From JBHELT01 sp046262935 (GTDB lineage: Bacteria; Actinomycetota; CADDZG01; JAHWKV01): a DNA stretch of 47,310 bases. Below the pieces are notes generated by a model. The model searched no databases. It saw nothing but the letters and a program-made list of their open reading frames with translations, and was not told the origin of the DNA. The DNA is taken from positions 1 through 47,310 of the forward strand of contig JBHELT010000088.1 in assembly GCA_046262935.1 (NCBI GenBank). The letters are read 5' to 3'. Both the position numbers and the translations under genes were made by a program. Shown piece by piece: positions 40,731-47,310 of the stretch; the stretch's first letter is position 1, and every line of letters begins with the position of its first letter.

Positions 40731-42406
40731 CAGTCCCCCGTGTTCTGTTTGCCGACCTCCATGAGGAACTGAAGGTTCCCCTTCGTCTGGCGCATCTTGT
40801 CGATAAGAAGTTCGAGTCCGGCTACCCCTTCGAGTGCATGGAGCACACGGCGAAGTTTCCAAACGAGCGAGAGTTCATCTTTGGTCAGCAACAGTTCTTC
40901 TTTGCGGGTCCCTGAAGCTTCGATGTCGATCGCCGGGAATATGCGCTTCTCAGAGGCTCTCCTGTCGAGCCGCAGTTCCCAGTTCCCTGTGCCTTTGAAC
41001 TCTTCGAAGATGACCTCGTCCATCCTTGAGCCCGTTTCAACGAGTGCTGTCGCGATGATCGTGAGGCTTCCACCTTGCTCGATGTTGCGTGCCGCACCGA
41101 AGAACTTCTTCGGCGGGTAAAGAGCCGTTGAATCGACACCACCTGAAAGGATCCTTCCTGATGCCGGGGTCGCCAGGTTGTAAGCGCGACTGAGGCGCGT
41201 GATCCCATCGAGAAGGATGACCACATCGTTGCCCATCTCGACCATGCGCTTCGCGCGGTCGAGGGTCAGCTCTGTTACTTGGATGTGATCATCGGAGGGA
41301 CGGTCGAAGGTTGAGTACACGATCTCGCCATCGACCGAACGCTGCATGTCGGTAACCTCTTCGGGACGCTCATCGACTAGAAGTACGATGAGATGACACT
41401 CTGGTGCGTTCGCCCTGATCGAGTTTGCGATCTGCTTCATCACCGTTGTCTTACCGGCTTTCGGCGGCGAAACGATCATGCCTCGCTGGCCCTTACCGAT
41501 GGGGGCAACCAGGTCGATGATCCTTTGTGAGATCTGGGTTGGGTCATCGGTCATTTCCAAACGGATCCGTTGTTCCGGATACAAAGGGGTGAGGCGCTCG
41601 AACCAGGGTCGGCCCTGGATCTCTTCTGCGGTCTTCTCGTTTACGGTTTCGATGCGAACGAGCGCCCTGTACTTCTCGGACTCTTTGGGCCTGCGAGCCA
41701 TGCCCACGATCGCGTCGCCGCGCCGCAGATGGAAACGTCGCACCTGCGACAGCGAAACGTAAACGTCCTCCTGGGCCGGCAGGTAACCGCTTGTCCGCAG
41801 GAACCCAAAACCTTCGGGGAGGATGTCTAGTATCCCAGTCGCATTCTCGAGTTCAGCTTCGTTGATCACTTCGGGCTCGCGCGGTCCCCTGTCTTCGCGG
41901 GGGCGATCGTCGCGTGGTCCCCTGTCGTCGCGGGGGCGGTCATCGCGTTGTCCCCTGTCGTCGCGGGGACCCCGATCTGGCCCACGGTCGCGTCCGCGGT
42001 CGCGTCCACGGCGCCGGCGACCGCGATCACGATCGCGATCACGGAAATTGTCCCTGCGGACCTCGCCTTCGGGGCGTCCATCAACCTGGTGCCTGCTGGT
42101 GCCCTGCGGTTCGGAACGCTCCGTCGCTGAGGGTTTGTCAGAAGAGGCTTCGGTCGAGGGCTTGGCGGACGAGTCTGGCGTTGAGGGAGCAGTCGATGGT
42201 TTTGATGCCTCTGGCACTCCTACGACCCGCACTTGGTCATCGCGCTTTCCCGGCTTCGATCCATTCGTTCCGGCGGTTCCTTTGGCGATGATGGCTTCCA
42301 TCAGCTGGGCCTTCTTCAGGCCTTTGGTCGCAACGCCGAGTTCGCCGGCGATTACCTGCAGTTCGGCGACCTTCTTCGACTGCAGTGTTTCTTTTTCGAT
42401 GCTCAT
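40730..42406 (-). CDS. rho: Transcription termination factor Rho, with Arg/Asp-rich insert
   Basis: Hexameric RNA helicase that ends transcription, 558 residues. The Rho N-terminal helical domain covers residues 5-42 and the RNA-binding cold-shock-like domain about 190-260 (GILDILPEGFGFLRTSGYLP). The ATPase P-loop is PPKAGKTT (314-321) and the helicase core ends with LRRVLHALEGVAGLELLIDK. Between residues 50 and 180 lies a low-complexity segment of Arg, Asp, Gly and Pro repeats. Inserts there are known for actinobacterial Rho and add RNA binding. It starts just after the transaldolase stop. Confidence 0.97.
   Translation of the reverse strand: MSIEKETLQSKKVAELQVIAGELGVATKGLKKAQLMEAIIAKGTAGTNGSKPGKRDDQVRVVGVPEASKPSTAPSTPDSSAKPSTEASSDKPSATERSEPQGTSRHQVDGRPEGEVRRDNFRDRDRDRGRRRRGRDRGRDRGPDRGPRDDRGQRDDRPRDDRGPRDDRPREDRGPREPEVINEAELENATGILDILPEGFGFLRTSGYLPAQEDVYVSLSQVRRFHLRRGDAIVGMARRPKESEKYRALVRIETVNEKTAEEIQGRPWFERLTPLYPEQRIRLEMTDDPTQISQRIIDLVAPIGKGQRGMIVSPPKAGKTTVMKQIANSIRANAPECHLIVLLVDERPEEVTDMQRSVDGEIVYSTFDRPSDDHIQVTELTLDRAKRMVEMGNDVVILLDGITRLSRAYNLATPASGRILSGGVDSTALYPPKKFFGAARNIEQGGSLTIIATALVETGSRMDEVIFEEFKGTGNWELRLDRRASEKRIFPAIDIEASGTRKEELLLTKDELSLVWKLRRVLHALEGVAGLELLIDKMRQTKGNLQFLMEVGKQNTGD
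41876..42043. repeat. Degenerate tandem repeats coding for the Rho RDDRGPRDD-type insert
   Basis: About 170 bases built from short GC-rich units (for example GTCCCCTGTCGTCGCGGGG variants at 41904 and 41952) that code for repeated RDDRGPRDDRP and DRDRGR units. Such tracts change length readily by slippage. Confidence 0.75.
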
Positions 42407-43075
42407 CTATCCTTTTTCCTTTTCCATATTGGCTCGTAATGACTCCCAGTCATCGTTGAATGTTTTGATGCCAGCGTCGGTGAGTGGGTGTTTCACCAAC
42501 TGAGTGAAGACCTTGTACGGCATCGAAGCGATCTCGGCCCCCAAACGGGCTGCTTCGATGACGTGCATCGGATGCCTAAGGCTGGCTGCTAGAACTTGGG
42601 TTTCGTAGCCCTGGGCATCGTATATCTCGCAGATCTCGGCTAGTGCGGCGGTCCCATCGCTTGAGATGTCGTCGAGCCGGCCGAGGAATGGGGAAACGAT
42701 ATACGCTCCGGCCTCAGCTGCAAGTATGGCTTGATTTGGGGAAAAAACAAGTGTCACGTTGACTTTGATCCCCTCGGCCGACAAAGCGCTGATGGCCCCG
42801 AGCCCGATAGGGGTCATCACGATCTTGACGATCGCATTGGGAGCCACCGCAGCGAGCTGATGGCCCTCTTCGATCAATTCCTTGGTTGTTTGCGTTGTGG
42901 TTTCCAATGAAACCGGGCCATCGACGATGTCGCATATCTGTTTCGCGTGCGAGATCCAATCGGTCGGCTTCTCCTTGAAGATCAGCGAGGGATTGGTGGT
43001 TATGCCTTTCAATACGCCCCACTCGTTGATCTGTTTGATCTCATCGAGGTTGGCCGTGTCCAAGAACAGTTTCAA
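42407..43075 (-). CDS. Small transaldolase (TalC/MipB subfamily)
   Basis: Starts at TTG (43075) because GGGAGGAGGAAGAA precedes it; that TTG overlaps the TGA of the kinase gene (TTGA). 222 residues, the short transaldolase / fructose-6-phosphate aldolase size. The N-terminus is MKLFLDTANLDEIKQINEWG. The Schiff-base lysine is K84 in AIVKIVMTPIG, followed by GIKVNVTLVFSPNQAILAAE and AGAYIVSPFLGRLDDI. It transfers a dihydroxyacetone unit between sugar phosphates in the pentose phosphate pathway, or acts as F6P aldolase; motif reading cannot separate the two. It ends in TAG. Confidence 0.93.
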   Translation of the reverse strand: MKLFLDTANLDEIKQINEWGVLKGITTNPSLIFKEKPTDWISHAKQICDIVDGPVSLETTTQTTKELIEEGHQLAAVAPNAIVKIVMTPIGLGAISALSAEGIKVNVTLVFSPNQAILAAEAGAYIVSPFLGRLDDISSDGTAALAEICEIYDAQGYETQVLAASLRHPMHVIEAARLGAEIASMPYKVFTQLVKHPLTDAGIKTFNDDWESLRANMEKEKG

Positions 43076-44091
43076 TTCTTCCTCCTCCCGATCACTTCCC
43101 AAGTCTTGAGGCGCGATCTATTCCTGCGCGGTTCACTGCCTTCGGTGATATCAACGCCGGCAGCAACCTCTGCCTTGGCCGCGTTCTGCGCAAACTCCAA
43201 GGCCTTCTTCATGACGATCGAGAGAACCTGCTGAAGGGTGGAGTCGAGGTCGAAGGCTTCGACGACGGGAACTTCTCTTCGCGTTGCAAGTTTAGCGATG
43301 TATACCTGTATCCGGCGGATCTTGCCAAGCGAGGGCAAGTATCTATCCTGCGGACGCGACCGTGTTTCCATGGCTCTCATATGGAAATGGCTTTCATGCA
43401 GTGACTCGTCACCAACCACCATCACTATCGGGATGACAACAGCGTCGGCGAACTCTTCATCCCAGCCATCGAGGAACCCGGGGACCACATGAGCTCCTTC
43501 GACGATGATGTCCGTGCCTTCCTCTAATGCTCTGGCGATCAGCGCCTTGATGCCAATCGCAACGGCTTGGACTTGGGCTTGGAACCCTGCGATGACAGGG
43601 TCGGTGTCACTGCCAGGCGCAAGCACCATCGTCGAATCACCATCGAACGTAGACACGTGCAATGTTGGCATGAGTTCGGCAGATACCGCGCTGCGTAGAA
43701 CCTCTCGGATGGCATCGGTCGAGATGACCCGCGTGATCCCAAGACGAGCGGCAAGTTGCGTCGCCACGGTCGATTTGCCAACGCCCGTAGCTCCACCGAG
43801 CAGGATGACCAGAGGAAGATCGAGTTCCTCAACGGCCTGCCATTTGAGGTAACTGCTGGCGAATCTCTCGCCAGCCTCAACAAGGAGCGAAGCGGCGAAG
43901 TTCCTGAGCTCACTCTTGGAGATCTCGTAGGTCCCACGCGAGAGCAGCACCTCTTCGATCCGTTCGGCGATGCGGAATGAATCGGCGAACGATAATCCCG
44001 AGACGACCAGAGATGAAGCCATCAAACCTTTGGAATAGGGCAATCCGTGGGTAGTGTCTTTGATGACGATGTGGCGCTTGGGTTCGGTCAT
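43072..44091 (-). CDS. 2-phosphoglycerate kinase-like protein with ATP-cone-like N-terminus
   Basis: A 339-residue protein. The first 90 residues (LPYSKGLMASSLVVSGLSFA, then RIAERIEEVLLSRG) resemble an ATP-cone-type domain. Then comes a P-loop kinase: VILLGGATGVGKSTVATQLA (P-loop at about 99-108), STDAIREVLRS, and IVEGAHVVPGFLDGWDEEFA. This is the layout of the archaeal 2-phosphoglycerate kinase, which makes 2,3-diphosphoglycerate. Its ATG overlaps the stop of the cDPG synthetase-like gene by four bases, which supports a shared pathway. Direct proof of substrate is absent. Confidence 0.78.
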   Translation of the reverse strand: MTEPKRHIVIKDTTHGLPYSKGLMASSLVVSGLSFADSFRIAERIEEVLLSRGTYEISKSELRNFAASLLVEAGERFASSYLKWQAVEELDLPLVILLGGATGVGKSTVATQLAARLGITRVISTDAIREVLRSAVSAELMPTLHVSTFDGDSTMVLAPGSDTDPVIAGFQAQVQAVAIGIKALIARALEEGTDIIVEGAHVVPGFLDGWDEEFADAVVIPIVMVVGDESLHESHFHMRAMETRSRPQDRYLPSLGKIRRIQVYIAKLATRREVPVVEAFDLDSTLQQVLSIVMKKALEFAQNAAKAEVAAGVDITEGSEPRRNRSRLKTWEVIGRRKN

Positions 44092-45419
44092 GGTCGATGG
44101 CTCGCTATCGCTTCTTGGCCGATCCGCAGAAGCTCTTTGTCGATGGTCGTATCTGAGGTCCCCACTTGGATGGGCCTGTTATCGACGAAGATCGTTGGGA
44201 TGCCTCTCGCTTCTGCCTGTCTGGCGACAACATCGACCGCTGCCGCCTTCAATTCGACCGCGAAAGCATCGACCGCGCCGATGGAATCTAGTTCGGCCTT
44301 CAACGCTGAGCGATCGGCGAGGCTGTGGCTCATGCCTGCAACCTTTGCGCCATGTTCGTCTTCGAGATGTTGCCTGATGTCATGGGTTGCCTCTTTGGAA
44401 GCTGTCGTGAAGAACCAGATCGACTTGCCGGACACATCATCTAAAGGGAAAGGCCGAAGGATGGTTTGCAGGACCTTGAGATCATCGTGGTGTCCGCTCA
44501 AACAGCCTTGCACCTGGACCAAGTGTTCCCGCTGCAAGGACGCTTCACACATTGTAAGCACGATGAGGTCCGCGAGCAATATCCGGTAGAGGCCGAAATA
44601 ACCAGTAAGAAGACCTGGATCGATCGTCGCATCTACTACCAGGATCGTCTTGTCGGCTTCGATAGGAGGTATCGCCGAGCCGCTTCCTTCGAGGAGCAAC
44701 AACCCGGGAGCCCATGCTTCTGCCACCGAAACGGCTTGGGCGACGTTGGTGAGAACAGGCTGGCCGGTCAGGCCTCCGCCGACCCTGTATGCCCCGACGG
44801 TCCTAACGCCTGCGGTGACGGCGTCCTCGATGTAATCGCTTGCCGCGTGCCTGCCCGCGTCGGCGAGTCGCACCAGCGATCGCGAATCTTTCAACGAGTC
44901 TGGTTCGAGTGGTTCGGGTTCTTCGGGGCCACCCCTACCCATCGCGACCACAACCGGATGCAGGTCTGCCTCACGCCAGAGTCGAGCGGTGTGTCCGCCG
45001 ATCGCAGTCTTACCAGATCTCTTGCCCGTTCCGATAAGCGCTACCGAGGGGACTGCGACTTTGTCGCGCGTTGGAGGATCGAACCTGAATCCTGGGCCTT
45101 CGTAGAGCGCGCCTTTCCACAGCGCCACCGATGCCAAGCGACTTCTCTGCACGTACCCAAGAACCGGTTCGTCGGAAAGGTCGTACACATGCCGGCACGA
45201 CGATCTATCGATGACGCTCGCAAGGGTTCTCTCGGGATCATGGGAGGCATCGATGATCTCGACACCTAATTCGAGTTGTATCTGTCCCAGTTTTTCTTTG
45301 CCTCCAACTAGTAAAGCGATCTCAGGGTCGATGCCTCGGCGTCTTAGTTCCTCGATGCCGCGCAAAGTGACCGACGGGTAATGCTCGCCGTCGATCAGCA
45401 CGATCGTTCTGTCACTCAT
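44088..45419 (-). CDS. Cyclic 2,3-diphosphoglycerate synthetase-like protein
   Basis: 443 residues from the ATG at 45419, with AGGAG seven bases before it. The start MSDRTIVLIDGEHYPSVTLR and the P-loop-like ALIGTGKRSGKTAIGGHTAR (GTGKRSGKT at about 130-138) fit the cDPG synthetase family typified by Methanothermus fervidus (similar length). That enzyme closes the ring of 2,3-diphosphoglycerate using ATP. The middle (GSGSAIPPIEADKTILVVDA) and the C-terminus (GIPTIFVDNRPIQVG) complete the protein. Cyclic DPG is a thermoprotectant and phosphate store in methanogens; in bacteria the family's role is largely untested. The immediate partner is the 2-phosphoglycerate kinase-like gene. Confidence 0.75.
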   Translation of the reverse strand: MSDRTIVLIDGEHYPSVTLRGIEELRRRGIDPEIALLVGGKEKLGQIQLELGVEIIDASHDPERTLASVIDRSSCRHVYDLSDEPVLGYVQRSRLASVALWKGALYEGPGFRFDPPTRDKVAVPSVALIGTGKRSGKTAIGGHTARLWREADLHPVVVAMGRGGPEEPEPLEPDSLKDSRSLVRLADAGRHAASDYIEDAVTAGVRTVGAYRVGGGLTGQPVLTNVAQAVSVAEAWAPGLLLLEGSGSAIPPIEADKTILVVDATIDPGLLTGYFGLYRILLADLIVLTMCEASLQREHLVQVQGCLSGHHDDLKVLQTILRPFPLDDVSGKSIWFFTTASKEATHDIRQHLEDEHGAKVAGMSHSLADRSALKAELDSIGAVDAFAVELKAAAVDVVARQAEARGIPTIFVDNRPIQVGTSDTTIDKELLRIGQEAIASHRP

Positions 45420-45445
45420 CGCTACTCCTGATGTTCGGCAGGCGT

Positions 45446-46318
45446 CTAACGGACCTTGGCCCCTTGAAGGTCCCACCCCGGGGTCATGATCTCCCAACCG
45501 CCTGGGATCAAACCTTCGGCCGTCCGCTTGGCATCTTCGATGCGATCGGCAGGGACCAGACTGATCAGCGATGGGCCCGCGCCGGCCAGCGCGGTCGGTA
45601 TGCCCTTTCCTCTAAGGCCCTCATGCAGGCCGAGGCTCTGCGGCATCAGCGGAAGGCGATACGGCTCATGCAAACGGTCGGCTGTACTTGCCATCAAAGA
45701 ATCGATCGGGGCTGATCCGATCAATGCCGATAACAATGCCGCGGTCGCGCTGATGTTCGCTACCGCATCGACGCGAGGGACATCGGCGGGCAGCACAGCT
45801 CGCGCGGAAGAAGTCTTGAACTTCTGCGCGGCCACCAAGATCATCGGCAGTATCTGATCGGTAGGGTCGAAGTGCAGCCAGCCATCCTGAGAATTCAAAA
45901 CGAGACCGCCGAACATGGCAGGCAAGACGTTGTCGCCGTGGCCCTCCATCCTTACGGCCAGCCGGGCCAGCTCGGGGTCATCGAGCTCAAGATCACCGAA
46001 GGCGCGTGCACCAACAAGGCCCGCAACGATGGCCGACGCGCTCGCCCCCATGCCACGCGCCGACGGGTAGATCTCGATCATCTCCAGTTACACCGACGGT
46101 GCCTGCTGGCCCGCCGCCGCGTAGGCAGCGATGAAAGCCCGATGTGTAAGGTTGGTCGGCAGGGACCTGATCCGCCCCTTACCAGTGATCTGCGGCGAGT
46201 CCGACTTGGTGAACCGGATGTCGAGGTATGTTCCGATGGCGACACCAAGACAATCGAAACCAGGGCCGATATTGGCAATGGTCGCTGGAACTCGTACTTC
46301 GACGTCGATCACTTTCAC
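45446..46318 (-). CDS. thrB: Homoserine kinase, interrupted by an in-frame TAA
   Basis: Phosphorylates homoserine before threonine synthase. From the GTG at 46318 (GTGA overlap with the thrC stop) the frame reads VEVRVPATIANIGPGFDCLG onward for 76 residues. It then meets TAA at 46088-46090 and continues in the same frame LEMIEIYPSARGMGASASAI, with the GHMP ATP-binding motif just after the stop. It goes on through VRMEGHGDNVLPAMFGGLVL to TGA at 45446. With the TAA as a sense codon the product would have 290 residues, the normal size. One base change from AAA, CAA or GAA would produce it. Translation restarting at the ATG at 46081 would lack the N-terminal strands of the kinase. Confidence 0.88.
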
Positions 46319-47310
46319 AACTCCAGTGCTGCAGCGACCTCATGGATGTTGGGCTCAACGACAGAAGGCGGCGGAGCCCCTGCGATCGCCCAGTCGGGGT
46401 CTTTCAGTCCATGACCCGTGAGGACGCACACTATCGTTTTGCCGGCGGGGATCCGGGTTGCGTCGTGAAGTTTCAACAGTCCGGCAACGCTGGCGGCTGA
46501 GGCAAGTTCGCAGAACAGACCTTCCGACGCAACGAGACGGTATGCCTCGAGTATCTGTTTATCGGTCACCTCCCCGATCTCGCCGCCCGAGTCCGATGCT
46601 GCGCCAACGGCGGCCTGCCATGAAGCCGGGTTTCCTATCCGGATAGCGGTCGCGATGGTGCGGGGGTCTTCGATGGGATACCCACGAACGATGGGGGCCG
46701 CACCAGAGGCTTGGAAACCGAACATCGAAGGCGTCTGGTTGATATCACCGCTGTCCAGGTACTCGCGGTACCCCTTCCAATAAGACACGATGTTGCCAGC
46801 GTTTCCGACTGGGATGAGATGCATGTCCGGGGCTCTGCCAAGCGCGTCGCATATCTCGAAAGCCCCGGTCTTTTGTCCCTCGATACGGAATGGATTGATC
46901 GAATTGACCAGCGTAACCGGGTAATCGCTCTCAAGTTTTCGAGTTATCTCCAGTGCGTGATCGAAGTTGCCAGTGATCTGAACGACTCGAGCCCCGTGGA
47001 CGAGCGCTTGCGCGAGTTTGCCCATCGCAACGTGACCTTGAGGGATCAAAACTCCACAGATGATCCCCGCTCGCGCAGCATATGCAGCAGCTGATGCCGA
47101 CGTGTTGCCGGTTGAAGCACAAACGATCGCTTTAGCTCCGGCCTCCACGGCCTTCGATACGGCCAGTGTCATGCCTCGGTCTTTGAACGATCCGGTTGGG
47201 TTGGCGCCTTCGAACTTGAGGTACACCTCAGCTGAGAGGCGCTTGGACAGAACCTTCGATAGCAACAATGGGGTCCCGCCCTCTTGGAGGGTCACTACTG
47301 GCGTTGAGGC
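46315..47310 (-). CDS. thrC: Threonine synthase (N-terminus cut by window edge)
   Basis: PLP enzyme that turns O-phosphohomoserine into threonine. The frame runs off the right edge (ASTPVVTLQEGGTPLLLSKV at the edge), so only the first few tens of residues are missing. The PLP lysine lies in ANPTGSFKDRGMT, followed by CASTGNTSASAAAYAARAG and IPVGNAGNIVSYWKGYREY. The C-terminus VCVLTGHGLKDPDWAI is typical of the shorter, actinobacterial-type threonine synthase. It ends in TGA overlapping the thrB start. Confidence 0.96.
   Translation of the reverse strand, partial: ASTPVVTLQEGGTPLLLSKVLSKRLSAEVYLKFEGANPTGSFKDRGMTLAVSKAVEAGAKAIVCASTGNTSASAAAYAARAGIICGVLIPQGHVAMGKLAQALVHGARVVQITGNFDHALEITRKLESDYPVTLVNSINPFRIEGQKTGAFEICDALGRAPDMHLIPVGNAGNIVSYWKGYREYLDSGDINQTPSMFGFQASGAAPIVRGYPIEDPRTIATAIRIGNPASWQAAVGAASDSGGEIGEVTDKQILEAYRLVASEGLFCELASAASVAGLLKLHDATRIPAGKTIVCVLTGHGLKDPDWAIAGAPPPSVVEPNIHEVAAALEL

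Noticed and set aside
1..47310. tRNA genes, rRNA genes, CRISPR arrays and insertion sequences
   Set aside because: No cloverleaf with a T-loop consensus, no regularly spaced repeats with unique spacers, and no transposase motif were noticed on either strand. A covariance-model scan could not be run.

Overview
The window looks like a chromosomal segment of an uncultured actinobacterium (Actinomycetota). It is high-GC, with many GTG and TTG starts, two F420/FMN luciferase-like oxidoreductases and a DUF222-HNH gene of the 13E12 type. Its gene order matches, as I remember it, that of Mycobacterium: thrC-thrB-rho-rpmE-prfA-prmC-sua5-wecA-atp operon-murA, plus etfB-etfA-iscS-mnmA at the other end. 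Almost everything lies on the minus strand, so transcription runs from the right edge to the left. The organism cannot be named further from this sequence alone.

Right part (47310 to about 38500, minus): threonine synthase (cut by the window edge), homoserine kinase, then an inserted trio (cyclic 2,3-diphosphoglycerate synthetase-like, 2-phosphoglycerate kinase-like, small transaldolase), then Rho, a small zinc-ribbon membrane protein, two secreted Cys-rich orphans and ribosomal protein L31. Many of these genes are joined by 1- or 4-base stop/start overlaps. Homoserine kinase carries an in-frame TAA.

Middle (38500 to 23400, minus): DUF1385 membrane protein, RF1, PrmC, Sua5, RpiB, SHMT and a WecA/TagO-type transferase, then the complete F1Fo ATP synthase operon (atpZ-like, atpI-like, B, E, F, H, A, G, D, C) and MurA. 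A perfect CRP-type palindrome with a plausible -10 box lies just upstream of the ATP synthase operon. atpH is split by an in-frame TAG, and atpC encodes only the N-terminal domain of epsilon.

Left-middle (23400 to 11200): two SCP2 proteins, an M28 peptidase lipoprotein, a sialidase-like beta-propeller protein, a NifU C-terminal-domain protein, MeaB plus the large subunit of methylmalonyl-CoA mutase, an LLM oxidoreductase, a plus-strand group (NUDIX, tethered cupredoxin, small membrane protein), enoyl-CoA hydratase, a DUF222-HNH endonuclease and an MBL hydrolase. A short palindromic repeat family occurs four times between 12.28 and 16.20 kb, and two copies bracket the HNH gene.

Left part (11200 to 1): an accessory stretch (methyltransferase, zinc-ribbon and SHOCT proteins, orphan ORFs, a MazF/PemK toxin operon, a decayed DUF433 antitoxin end). 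Then come etfB-etfA, a PaaK-like adenylate-forming enzyme coupled to an LLM oxidoreductase, a small secreted protein, cysteine desulfurase and MnmA (cut by the left edge). ETF, crotonase, MCM/MeaB and the PaaK-like enzyme together suggest acyl-CoA (fatty-acid, branched-chain or propionate) catabolism feeding a respiratory chain. No tRNA, rRNA, CRISPR array or insertion sequence was recognised.
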